A stretch of 64,000 nt of DNA, taken from positions 1 through 64,000 of the forward strand of contig JAJRTS010000001.1 in assembly GCA_024278175.1 (NCBI GenBank), read 5' to 3'. Shown in pieces: positions 51,394 through 60,037 of this stretch. A model generated the notes under the pieces. That model made no database searches. It worked only from the letters and a program-made list of their open reading frames with translations, and was not told the DNA's origin. Position numbers and translations under genes: made by a program. The stretch comes from Gemmatimonadales bacterium (GTDB lineage: Bacteria; Gemmatimonadota; Glassbacteria; GWA2-58-10). Positions within the stretch are counted from its first letter, which is position 1; every line of letters starts with the position of its first letter.

Positions 51394-52167
51394 CTATTCT
51401 TTATCGCCTTCCAGAAAATGCGGCTGCGAGTGATATTCCCGTGTCAGTTTGGAGGCGGCGGCCCGGTCCATGATCACGGTCACGTCAGGGTGAAACTGGA
51501 TGGCGCTGGCCGGGACGCTGGCGGTTATCGGCCCCTCGACCGCCGCGGCTATCGCCTCGGCCTTGTTGCCGCCGTTGGCCAGCAGCAGCAGCTTGCCGGA
51601 TTCCATGATCGTGCCGACTCCCATGGTTACACAGTACTTGGGCACCTCGTCCAGGGTGCTGAAAAAACGACTGTTGTCCTGACGAGTGCGCTCGGTGAGC
51701 GTTTTGATCCGGGTCCTGCTGCCCAGGCTGCTGCCCGGCTCGTTGAACGCCAGATGTCCGTTGGAGCCGATCCCCAGCAACTGGATATCCACTCCACCGT
51801 GCTCATCCAACTCCATTTCGTAATCATTGCAGGCCTCGTGAAGGTCCCCGGCATTGCCGTCGGGGATGTGTACGTTGGCCGCCGCCACGTTGATATGACT
51901 GAACAGGTTGTCCCACATGAACCGATGGTAGCTTTGCTCGTGATCCTCGGGCAGGCCCACGTACTCGTCGAGGTTGAACGTGACAATCTGGGAAAAATCC
52001 AGATCCTCTTCCCGGTGCATCCGCACAAGCTCCCGGTAACAGCCCACTGGAGTCCCGCCGGTGGCCAACCCCAGCACGGCGCGGGGACTACGGCGCACCA
52101 TCCCGGCAATAATCCCGGCGGCCAGCCTGCTGATTTCCTCGTAGTCTTCCTTGATGATTACTTCCAT
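51394..52167 (-). CDS. nagB: Glucosamine-6-phosphate deaminase
   Basis: This 257-residue enzyme converts glucosamine-6-phosphate to fructose-6-phosphate and ammonia. Motifs are GLATGGTPVGCYREL for phosphate binding, FNLDEYVGLP with the catalytic Asp, LLGIGSNGHLAFNEPGSS with the catalytic His, and ANGGNKAEAIAAAVEGP. Length matches the family. CGGAGG lies seven bases before the ATG. No nagA or regulator is next to it, but the product feeds the PFK step. It ends in TAG. Confidence 0.92.
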   Translation of the reverse strand: MEVIIKEDYEEISRLAAGIIAGMVRRSPRAVLGLATGGTPVGCYRELVRMHREEDLDFSQIVTFNLDEYVGLPEDHEQSYHRFMWDNLFSHINVAAANVHIPDGNAGDLHEACNDYEMELDEHGGVDIQLLGIGSNGHLAFNEPGSSLGSRTRIKTLTERTRQDNSRFFSTLDEVPKYCVTMGVGTIMESGKLLLLANGGNKAEAIAAAVEGPITASVPASAIQFHPDVTVIMDRAAASKLTREYHSQPHFLEGDKE

Positions 52168-52282
52168 GAAAAACCTCCGATGATTCCTCTGTTTTCATAA
52201 GGTAACTAGCTGTTTCCTGCAATATAACTCCGCACCGGAACACGGTAAAGAAAATCCGGCCAAAGTACAGGCAGCAGCCGTT

Positions 52283-53623
52283 TCAGCGGCTCAGCTTGCG
52301 ATACAGGGTCGAGGGGTCGATACCCAGAATCCGGGCGGCTTCTTTCTTGCTGCCTCCCACCTGCTCCATCACCCAGTTGATATAGGCCGTCTCCACGGTA
52401 TCCAAGGTAGGCGTCGCCTTCGGCTGGTCATCGACAAAGTTCCGCACCGCTGGTTCGCGGATTTTCCCGGGCAGGTGTTCCTCGCCGATCCTGGTCGAGG
52501 GTCCCAGTACGCTCATCTGCTCGATCACGTTTTCCAGCTCACGGATATTGCCCGGCCACTGGTAGCATTCCAGCTTTTCCAGCGCAGCCTGGGTGAAACG
52601 CTTCCCGTGGCCCGCGCTCTCGCCGTTGCGCTCCAGGAAATAGTCGATCAGCAGCCGAATGTCGTCGCGGCGCTCACGCAGCGCGGGCATGCGTAACGGG
52701 ATCACATTCAGGCGGTAATAGAGGTCGCGGCGGAAGCGCCCGGAGTCGACCTCGGTATCCAGCTCACGGTTGGTGGCCACTATTATCCGCACATCCACGC
52801 TCAGCGGCTCGGTGCTGCCCACCGGCGTAATCTCACGCTCCTGAAGCACCCGCAGCAGCTTGACCTGGAACGAGGGCGAGGTGTCGCCGATCTCGTCCAG
52901 GAAAATCGTACCGCCGCTGGCCACCTTGAACAGGCCGTCCTTGTTCACCAGCGCCCCGGTGAACGAGCCTTTGAGGTGGCCGAACAGCTCGCTTTCCAGC
53001 AGGGTTTCCGTCAGCGCCCCGCAGTTGACAGGCACGAACGGACGCTGGGCGCGGCTGGAGGAGTTGTATATATAACGCGCCAGCAGTTCCTTGCCCGTAC
53101 CGCTCTCACCCTGGATCAGGATCGTACTGTCGGTGGCCGCGGCTTTTTCGGCTGTTTCAAGCACGTGCTTGAACACGGGAGAATTACCTATCGGCACAAC
53201 CGCCGCGCATTGCGAACTCAGTTCCCGCCGCCGTTTGCTGAACCGGCGTCCCGCGCGGGCGTGGTCCACAGCCTCGCTGGAAACCTGGAGCAGCTTGTGG
53301 TTCTGGAACGGTTTTTCCAGAAAATGGTAGGCGCCCTCGTTGCAGGCCTTGATCGCATCGTCCTTGTCGGCCTGGGCTGTAATCAGCACCACCGGCAGCC
53401 AGGGGTCGACCTTGCGCACGTGGCGCAGCACCTGCATCCCGTCCATGTCCGGCATCCGGATATCGGTTATCACCAGATCAGGCAGGCCGCCACGCTGCTC
53501 CATGAGCCGCACGCCCTCGCGGCCATCGGAGGCGGTTACCACCTCGTAGCCCTCGGAGCTGAACAGCATTTCCAGGGTGATCAACAGCGACTGCTCGTCG
53601 TCGATTATCAGCACCTTGCTCAT
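52283..53623 (-). CDS. pilR: Sigma54-dependent response regulator (PilR-like)
   Basis: This 446-residue NtrC-type activator has a receiver domain with the phosphoacceptor Asp in VITDIRMPDMDG, then an AAA+ domain with GESGTGKELLAR, the sigma54-contact loop as GSFTGA (Ser for the usual Ala), GGTIFLDEIG, and a Fis-type helix-turn-helix at the end (KKEAARILGIDPSTLYRKL). The partner kinase gene lies upstream and the pilus genes beyond it, so it most likely controls pilin expression with PilS. The assignment as PilR rests on this context. Confidence 0.82.
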   Translation of the reverse strand: MSKVLIIDDEQSLLITLEMLFSSEGYEVVTASDGREGVRLMEQRGGLPDLVITDIRMPDMDGMQVLRHVRKVDPWLPVVLITAQADKDDAIKACNEGAYHFLEKPFQNHKLLQVSSEAVDHARAGRRFSKRRRELSSQCAAVVPIGNSPVFKHVLETAEKAAATDSTILIQGESGTGKELLARYIYNSSSRAQRPFVPVNCGALTETLLESELFGHLKGSFTGALVNKDGLFKVASGGTIFLDEIGDTSPSFQVKLLRVLQEREITPVGSTEPLSVDVRIIVATNRELDTEVDSGRFRRDLYYRLNVIPLRMPALRERRDDIRLLIDYFLERNGESAGHGKRFTQAALEKLECYQWPGNIRELENVIEQMSVLGPSTRIGEEHLPGKIREPAVRNFVDDQPKATPTLDTVETAYINWVMEQVGGSKKEAARILGIDPSTLYRKLSR

Positions 53624-53647
53624 CTATTCACGCACTCCCTGTTAGCA

Positions 53648-53855
53648 GCGTGTTGAAATATTCGAAAGCATTGGGAATAATGGTTGTCAAGGGCCGTTCC
53701 CCGCTGCTGCTGGCCAAAACCTGGCGTGAGCAGCGCAACAGCTTGGGAAAATACAACTAGCCGAATCAGTAAAAGAAACGGCTTGGCTTGCCCTTGACAA
53801 CTTGCCCAAGCGCAATATTTCATTTAAAGGCGTTGAACGTTTTATTTCAACGCCC
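53648..53855 (+). repeat. Dispersed palindromic repeat, copy 3 (about 208 bp)
   Basis: This complete copy runs from GCGTGTTGAAATATTCG to TTTATTTCAACGCCC with inner arms GGTTGTCAAGGGCCGTTCC and GAAACGGC...CCCTTGACAAC. It lies between pilS and pilR, and its right end overlaps the last codons and stop of pilS. Confidence 0.9.
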
Positions 53856-55626
53856 TGTTAGAACCGGACATGCCGGCCGTTCGTTCTTTTTTGTGTGTCT
53901 TGTCTCCGCCGTGGCCCACGGCGGCACCGGGGATTCCCAGCACGAAAGCGGCCCCGCCCAGCGGGCTTTCCTCCTGCACGAAAATCACTCCCCCCATCGA
54001 ATTGACAATCCTGTGCACCACGGCCAGCCCCAGGCCGAATCCCTCTTTACGGGTGGAGAAAAAAGGCTCGAAAATTTTCTGGCGCACCTCCGGGGCAATC
54101 CCCGGCCCGTCGTCGCAGACAGCCAGCATGTGAAGCCCCCGGAGCTTGTCGCCGGCCATCAAGTCGCGCTCCGCGCTCCTGATCCGCAGCCTGGACGTCC
54201 GCTCACCGGCGGGGCCCGCCACCTGCACCGCGTTGATCAGCAGGTTGTAGAACACCTGGGAGAGGGCTCCGGGATGCGCCCTCACCCGCCAGCGGGCGAC
54301 AGAAGGGTCGACAACGAACTCAACCTCCGCCCTCCACTGTGGGTTACCGGCCACGCTCTGGCGGACTTCCTCCAGCAGATCGCCGAGCCGGATATCTTCC
54401 TGGGGGCCGCTGTGCCCGCGGGAGAACTGAAGGAACTGCCGCAGCAGCTCTGCCAGCCGGTCGCTTTCCTTGAGCACCAGCCCCATCAGCCGGTCGGTGG
54501 TGGCGTCTGTGCCGGGGCCGGTCCTGTCGCCGATCAGCTCGATAGCGCTGCGGATAGAGGTCAGCGGGTTCTTGATCTCGTGGGCCAGGCTGGCGGCCAA
54601 CTCCGCGACCGCCTCCAGGCGTGAGCCCCTGAGTTCCAGCTCACGCGCTTTCTCCTCGATAGTGATATCCTCGAAAATCAGCGACACGCCACGCAGCCGG
54701 CCCTCGCGGTCCTTCATCGCCGATGAGCTCACCGCCAGCGGAACCTGCCGTCCGCGGGCCTTAAGAGTCGCCTTGCGATGAGTCACTATCACGTCGGCCT
54801 CGATAGCCAGCCGGATAATCCTGGCTATCTCCGGGCAACTGGAGGCGAACAACCCCGTGGCCGACTGTTCCAGGATTCGCTCTTCCGGCATTCCCATCAG
54901 CAACCGCGCGGCCGGGTTGGCCTCCAGCACCCGCCCGGCTGGATCGACAGTGATCAGGCCGCTGGTGATATTATGGACAATCTCGCGATGGTCCAGCCTG
55001 TGCTGGCTCAGCAGGTGACGGGCGTCTTCCAGGTCGTTGCCTGTCTTGCGCAGCCTGATACTGAGGTAGCTGGTGATCGCCGCGACAGCGTAAAACAGAA
55101 ACACCTGCAGGATAACGTTGAGCCAGGTCCAGCGATCCGCCAGATAGAGCACGTCGAGCCGGAAAGATTCCGTAACCGAGAAACCCAGGTTCAGAACCCT
55201 GAAACCCACGGGCAGATAGACCACTGAGGCCGCCGTGGCGGTGAAAAAGGCACCGGGCCGGAAGCTCAGAATACTGGCAACCGCGATAATGAGTACGTAG
55301 AGCGGGATAAAATTGACATCGAGCGGCAGGGTGATCAGGTTGACCAGGCTGATCAGGCAGATATCGAAAAAATACTGGAAGAAGTAGTATATCTCGCCGG
55401 CGCCACTGCCCTTGACAGCCTGCCTGTAAAAGACCGCGCTGACAGCGAGCGTAACCAGCACCACGCTCAGCGCCAGGCTCCAGCCCGAAACGCTGAAAAA
55501 CGTGACCACGGCCATGGTGGTGGCCACCAGGGTCACCCGCAGGATCATCCACCACCTGATCAAAAGCCGCGCCGAGAGATTGGGCGGGGACCAGCCTACT
55601 GCGCGCAGGCGGGGAAACAGGGCCAT
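53842..55626 (-). CDS. pilS: Sensor histidine kinase (PilS-like)
   Basis: This protein of about 594 residues starts at the ATG 55624-55626 with GGGAGCG upstream. Six or so membrane helices (residues about 25-185) resemble PilS. A PAS domain follows (ITSGLITVDPAGRVLEANPAA), then SLAHEIKNPLTSIRSA with the phosphoacceptor His, and a HATPase domain (NLLINAVQVA, DDGPGIAPE, GFGLGLAVVH). It presumably phosphorylates the adjacent response regulator. The last residues (ALK) and the TAA stop come from the inserted repeat at 53648-53855, so the original C-terminus was altered. Confidence 0.85.
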   Translation of the reverse strand: MALFPRLRAVGWSPPNLSARLLIRWWMILRVTLVATTMAVVTFFSVSGWSLALSVVLVTLAVSAVFYRQAVKGSGAGEIYYFFQYFFDICLISLVNLITLPLDVNFIPLYVLIIAVASILSFRPGAFFTATAASVVYLPVGFRVLNLGFSVTESFRLDVLYLADRWTWLNVILQVFLFYAVAAITSYLSIRLRKTGNDLEDARHLLSQHRLDHREIVHNITSGLITVDPAGRVLEANPAARLLMGMPEERILEQSATGLFASSCPEIARIIRLAIEADVIVTHRKATLKARGRQVPLAVSSSAMKDREGRLRGVSLIFEDITIEEKARELELRGSRLEAVAELAASLAHEIKNPLTSIRSAIELIGDRTGPGTDATTDRLMGLVLKESDRLAELLRQFLQFSRGHSGPQEDIRLGDLLEEVRQSVAGNPQWRAEVEFVVDPSVARWRVRAHPGALSQVFYNLLINAVQVAGPAGERTSRLRIRSAERDLMAGDKLRGLHMLAVCDDGPGIAPEVRQKIFEPFFSTRKEGFGLGLAVVHRIVNSMGGVIFVQEESPLGGAAFVLGIPGAAVGHGGDKTHKKERTAGMSGSNRALK

Positions 55627-55717
55627 TGAAAACGCTCCCGCTGAATATTTTTTCAACAAAACTCCGATCCCGGGCCGGCAGAGCTTAGCGCCGCCCCTCC
55701 CCCTCCCCGACGGAGCC

Positions 55718-56917
55718 TCAGGGCATCCTGGTAATCAAATCTAAAATCGGCAGATACATCGATACGACCATCCCGCCCACGATAATACCCAGAAAAACAA
55801 TCATCACCGGCTCCAGGGCCGCTGTCAGTGATTCCACGGCCGTATCCACCTCGTCCTCGTAGAAATCGGCGATCTTGACCAGCATCGTATCCAGCCCGCC
55901 TGTCTGCTCACCCACATTGATCATCTGGGTCACCATCGGCGGGAAAACCCCGGCTTCCATGAGCGGCTTGGTGATCGTCTCGCCGCCGGCGATCGCGGTC
56001 CGGCTGTCCATGATCGCATCGTGCACCACCCGGTTGCCGCTGGTGCGGGCGGTTACCTCCAGGCCGTGAAGAATCGAGACGCCGCTGGAGATCAACACAC
56101 CCAGGGTGCGGGTGAACCTGGCCACCGCGCTCTTACGGATCAGATTGCCAAGCACCGGCACCTTGAGCATGATCGAATCGATCATCAACTCGCCCTTGTC
56201 GGTTTTGTAATAGCGTTTGAGAAAGATAATCCCGCCCACCACAGCCCCGGCTATCAGCCACCAGTAGCCGACCAGGAAGTCCGAGAGATTGACCACCACC
56301 AGGGTGGGCAACGGCAGTTGCATGTTCATATCCTCGAACATCTTGGCGAAAATGGGGATCACGAAAATCAACAGGACCGACACGCAGCCCATAGCCGCGG
56401 TAAACACCACGGCCGGGTAAATCATCGCACCCTTGATTTTGCGGATGATCGCGTCGTTTTTTTCCAGATAGTCGCTCAGCCGGAGCATGATCTTGTCCAG
56501 AATACCGCCGGCCTCGCCCGCGGACACCATCGAGGTAAACAGGCGAGTGAACACCTTGGGATACTTCTCCAGGGACTCGCAGAGGGTATTGCCCGCCTCC
56601 ACGTCCGCGCGCACCGAGTTGATCACCGAGCGGAACTTGGGGTTTTCGGTCTGCTCACCCAGGATACTCAGGCACTGCACCAGCGGCAGGCCGCTGTCGA
56701 TCATCGTGGCGAACTGACGGCTGAAAATCACTATGTCACGGGTCTTGATCCTGCCGCCCAGGCTGATCTTGATCTCCTTGGGCTTCTCATTGACACTGAC
56801 CACGATCAGGCGTTTGCGGCGCAGGAAGCCGATCACTTCCTGGGGCGTGGCGGCTGTAAGCTCGCCGCTGTGAATATCGCCCCTGGCGGTACGGGCTTTC
56901 CAACTAAATACCGGCAT
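55718..56917 (-). CDS. pilC: Type IV pilus inner membrane platform protein PilC
   Basis: This 399-residue T2SF-fold protein forms the membrane platform on which the pilus motors act. The start MPVFSWKARTARGD and two repeated cytoplasmic domains (IFSRQFATMIDSGLPL near residue 65, ARFTRTLGVLISSGVSIL near 270) with three membrane helices are typical. GGGGAAA precedes the ATG. It follows pilU by 16 bases and precedes pilS by 91 bases, in one apparent operon. Confidence 0.92.
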   Translation of the reverse strand: MPVFSWKARTARGDIHSGELTAATPQEVIGFLRRKRLIVVSVNEKPKEIKISLGGRIKTRDIVIFSRQFATMIDSGLPLVQCLSILGEQTENPKFRSVINSVRADVEAGNTLCESLEKYPKVFTRLFTSMVSAGEAGGILDKIMLRLSDYLEKNDAIIRKIKGAMIYPAVVFTAAMGCVSVLLIFVIPIFAKMFEDMNMQLPLPTLVVVNLSDFLVGYWWLIAGAVVGGIIFLKRYYKTDKGELMIDSIMLKVPVLGNLIRKSAVARFTRTLGVLISSGVSILHGLEVTARTSGNRVVHDAIMDSRTAIAGGETITKPLMEAGVFPPMVTQMINVGEQTGGLDTMLVKIADFYEDEVDTAVESLTAALEPVMIVFLGIIVGGMVVSMYLPILDLITRMP

Positions 56918-56933
56918 GGTTGTTTCCCCGCGT

Positions 56934-58043
56934 TCAAATACTCAGTTTGGTCCCGCCGTCGTCCTCGGCCTCGCCACCCTCGGAAAGCTTTTCCAGCTTG
57001 ATTTTCAGCCGCAGGTCGTTGGCGCTGTCAGCGTTGGCCAGCGCGTCCTCCAGTCTGATCTTGCCCGCTTTATACAACTCCAGCAAGGCCTGGTCGAACG
57101 ACTTGTTCCCCTCCTGCACTCCGGCCTCCATCGCCTCCTTGAGCAGGCCGACCTCGCCCTTGAGGATCAGGTCCTTGATCCGCGGCGTGTCGAGCATGAT
57201 CTCCACCGCCGCCGCCCGTTTGCCGTCCACCGTGCGCACCAGGCGCTGGCTGATAATCGAGCGCAGGTTGAGCGAGAGCTGCATGTAGATCTGCGGGTGA
57301 CGTTCCTCGGGGAAAAAGTTCATCACACGCTCGATAGCCTGGTTGGCGTTGTTGGCGTGAAGGGTGCCCAGGCAGAGGTGGCCTGTCTCGGCGAACTCGA
57401 TAGCGTGCTCCATCGTTTCCGTGTCCCTGATCTCGCCCACCAGGATCACGTCCGGGGCCTGGCGCAGGGTGTTTTTCAGCGCGGCCTTGAACGAGTGGGT
57501 ATCCATACCCACCTCGCGCTGAGTGACCACGCTTTTCTTGTGCGGGTGGACAAACTCCACCGGGTCCTCGATCGTGATGATGTGGCCGGAGGAGTTGGTG
57601 TTGCGATAGTCGATCATCGCCGCCAGCGAGGTGCTCTTGCCGCTGCCGGTGGCGCCCACAACCAGGATCAGCCCGCGCTTGGTCATGATTATTTTTTTGA
57701 GGATTTCGGGCAGCTTGAGCTCGTCGAGCGTGAGAATCTTGACCTTGATCTGGCGGATCACCATCCCCACCTGTCCGCGCTGTTTGAAAATATTGACCCG
57801 AAAACGGCCCAACTCGTCGTAGGCCAGGGCCAGGTTCATCTCGAACGTCTCCAGATACTCTTTACGCTGCTTGTCGCTCATGATCGAGGCGGCCATGCGG
57901 GCGGTGGTCTCTCCGCTCAGCTTCTGCTCGCCCATGGGGGTGGTTGTGCCCTCGACCCGGAACATCGGCGGACAGCCATCGGTGATATAGATATCGGAGG
58001 CGTCCTGGTCCACCATGTAGCGCAGCAGGTCCTTGAATTCCAT
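56934..58043 (-). CDS. pilU: Pilus retraction ATPase PilU (PilT family)
   Basis: This 369-residue hexameric ATPase drives pilus retraction together with PilT. Motifs are VVGATGSGKSTSLAAMI (Walker A), TIEDPVEF (Asp box), DVILVGEIRDTETMEHA (Walker B) and GTLHANNANQ (His box). The start MEFKDLLRYMVDQDASDIYI, TLDELKLPEILKK, NTNSSGHIITIEDP and the end DALANADSANDLRLKIKL match PilU rather than PilT. GGGGAGGT lies five bases before the ATG. Confidence 0.88.
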   Translation of the reverse strand: MEFKDLLRYMVDQDASDIYITDGCPPMFRVEGTTTPMGEQKLSGETTARMAASIMSDKQRKEYLETFEMNLALAYDELGRFRVNIFKQRGQVGMVIRQIKVKILTLDELKLPEILKKIIMTKRGLILVVGATGSGKSTSLAAMIDYRNTNSSGHIITIEDPVEFVHPHKKSVVTQREVGMDTHSFKAALKNTLRQAPDVILVGEIRDTETMEHAIEFAETGHLCLGTLHANNANQAIERVMNFFPEERHPQIYMQLSLNLRSIISQRLVRTVDGKRAAAVEIMLDTPRIKDLILKGEVGLLKEAMEAGVQEGNKSFDQALLELYKAGKIRLEDALANADSANDLRLKIKLEKLSEGGEAEDDGGTKLSI

Positions 58044-58158
58044 AGTTTACCTCCCCGGCGGCTCCACATTTTGCAGAAAATTTCCAGGAAACAATGGGGG
58101 GCACACCCCGCAAACTCCGGCGTACCCCCCGTTAATTTTTTCGCATAAAAAGGCGGAA

Positions 58159-59208
58159 TCACATCCCACGGGTAAACAATTCCGGATCGGAAGCAAATAG
58201 CTCTGCGCTCTCCCTGGTAACCAGTCCCTTGTACACTATGTCCTTAAGATGCTGATCCAGGGTCTGCATGCCCCACTTCTGGCCGGTCTGCAGGGCGGAG
58301 GGCAACTGGGCGATCTTGCCCTCGCGGATCAGGTTGCGCACGGCCGGGGTGCCGATCATAATTTCCTGGGCGGCCACCCGGCCCTTGCCATCCTTCTTTT
58401 TCAACAGCACCTGGCTGACCACTGCCCGGCAACTCTCGGCGAACATCGCGCGGATCTGGGCCTGCTCTCCGGAGGGGAACACGTCCACGATCCGGTCGAT
58501 GGTCTTGGGGGCGCTCGAGGTATGCAGGGTGCCGAACACCAGATGGCCGGTCTCGGCTGCGGTCAGCGCCAGGGAGATTGTTTCCAGGTCGCGCATTTCG
58601 CCCACCAGGATCACGTCCGGGTCCTCGCGCAGAGCTCCGCGCAGAGCGTTGGAGAACGACTGGGTGTGCGGCCCCACCTCGCGCTGGTTGATCAGGCAGT
58701 TCTTGCTGCTGTGCACGAACTCGATCGGGTCCTCGATAGTAAGGATATGCCCGTGGCGTTCCTGGTTGATCAGGTCGATAATCGCCGCAAGCGTGGTGCT
58801 CTTGCCGCTGCCCGTGGGGCCGGTGACCAGCACGATTCCCTTTTCCAGCTTGGCGAAACTACGGATCGAGTTGGGCAGGCCCAGCTTGTCGAACGGGATA
58901 ACCTCGCTGGGGATCGTGCGGAACACGGCCGACTCGCCGCGATGCTGCATGAACACGTTGACCCGGAAACGGGCGACATCGCCCAGTTCCATGCTGAAAT
59001 CTATGTCGTGGCTTTCCTCGAAAATCTTACGCTGACGGTCGTTGAGGATATCGTAGATCATCGAGTGAACTTCTTTTTTGTCCATCGGCGGCACCTTGAC
59101 CGGTGTCATCTCGCCGTGGACCCGGATCCTTGGAGGCTCGCCCGCACTGAGATGCAAATCCGAGGCGCCCTGCTTGTAGGCGAAAAGAAGGAGTTCTGCT
59201 ATGTCCAT
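58159..59208 (-). CDS. pilT: Pilus retraction ATPase PilT
   Basis: This 349-residue ATPase powers pilus retraction and twitching. It has MDIAELLLFAYKQGASDLHLSAG, VTGPTGSGKSTTLAAII (Walker A), TIEDPIEFVH, DVILVGEMRDLETI and FGTLHTSSA, and ends in the C-terminal helix region typical of PilT. The ATG at 59206-59208 has CGGAGAA upstream. A longer frame from 59262 begins inside the dispersed repeat and is rejected. It is the first gene of the pilT-pilU-pilC-pilS run. Confidence 0.9.
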   Translation of the reverse strand: MDIAELLLFAYKQGASDLHLSAGEPPRIRVHGEMTPVKVPPMDKKEVHSMIYDILNDRQRKIFEESHDIDFSMELGDVARFRVNVFMQHRGESAVFRTIPSEVIPFDKLGLPNSIRSFAKLEKGIVLVTGPTGSGKSTTLAAIIDLINQERHGHILTIEDPIEFVHSSKNCLINQREVGPHTQSFSNALRGALREDPDVILVGEMRDLETISLALTAAETGHLVFGTLHTSSAPKTIDRIVDVFPSGEQAQIRAMFAESCRAVVSQVLLKKKDGKGRVAAQEIMIGTPAVRNLIREGKIAQLPSALQTGQKWGMQTLDQHLKDIVYKGLVTRESAELFASDPELFTRGM

Positions 59209-59237
59209 TCGTTCTCCGGACCGTTGCTGATCATTAG

Positions 59238-59442
59238 AGGGCGTTGAAATAAAGGAGTTCAACGTCTGGAATGAAAATTTTCGCTCGTTTGGTTGTCAAG
59301 GGCAAGGCACGGCCGTTTCTTTTGCTGATCCTGTTACTTATGTTATACCAGACTGTTGCATCGCTCGCGCCGTTTTAAGCTGACCTGGCGGGAAACGGAC
59401 CTTGACAACCAGGCGCCCATACTTTCGAATATTTCAACACAC
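59238..59442 (-). repeat. Dispersed palindromic repeat, copy 4 (about 205 bp, minus orientation)
   Basis: On the minus strand it runs from GTGTTGAAATATTCGAAAG to TTTATTTCAACGCCCT, with inner arms GGTTGTCAAGGTCCGTTTC and GAAACGGCCGT...CCCTTGACAACC. It lies 30 bases upstream of the pilT start codon, so its 3' end is within the pilT leader. Confidence 0.88.
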
Positions 59443-59782
59443 CTTCAGAGTGTGGTTTGCAGTGCCGGCGGATCGCTCTTTGCCCGCAAGCCCATGCTCC
59501 CCGCCCGCTCCGGCCGCACGGGGCGAAACGGCATATTTCGGTTCAGAGTCTGCTCTGCGCCGCACCGGGCGGGGATTGCGGAAGACCGGCGGGAAGATAA
59601 TCTGATTGTATTACCAGCCGGGAACTTTGTCAAGTACCGACCTCCGCTGGCAACCCGTCGACCCCGGGAATTCGGCTCTCAAGGATCAGCCGGAGTAGTG
59701 ATTCACCTGCCTTCAACTGCGAAAAGAAGTAACAGAATTGATTTCAGGGCCGTTGAACGTTTGGGGGGAGCGTCTTCTGAAA
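59443..59782. other. Gap between two repeat copies upstream of pilT
   Basis: I find no gene in these 340 bases. Around 59700-59776 (GGGCCGTTGAACGTTTGGGG) there is a remnant resembling the 3' end of the repeat family, so this gap appears to hold a third, decayed copy. Confidence 0.45.
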
Positions 59783-59971
59783 GCGTGTTGAAAAATAGCG
59801 AAAGCATGGGCATTGGGGTTGTCAAGGGCCGCTGCTCACTATGCCCGGCCGAAAACAAACGGGGGCAATCTAACTGTTTGAAATAAAATGAATAGCAGAA
59901 CCGGCAAAAAAACGGCTTCCTTGCCCTAGGACGGTCAACCAGGCAAAATATTTCATTCGAGGGCGTTGAGA
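59783..59971 (+). repeat. Dispersed palindromic repeat, copy 5 (degenerate)
   Basis: It begins GCGTGTTGAAAAATAGCG and holds GGTTGTCAAGGGCCGC and AACGGCTTCCTTGCCCT, then GGGCGTTGAGAG, but the right inner arm is damaged and the terminal TTTCAACGCC is lost. It is opposite in orientation to copy 4 and precedes the zinc-ribbon/TPR gene by 67 bases. Confidence 0.75.
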
Positions 59972-60037
59972 GTTTTTTGGGGGTCTCCCGCTAAAACACT
60001 TTGATTTAAGAGCAGGTATTTATATATTTTACAGGTT

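Noticed and set aside
59209-59262. Upstream extension of PilT into the repeat
   Set aside because: The Met at 59208 has a binding site and the usual PilT start MDIAELL; the extension is repeat-derived.
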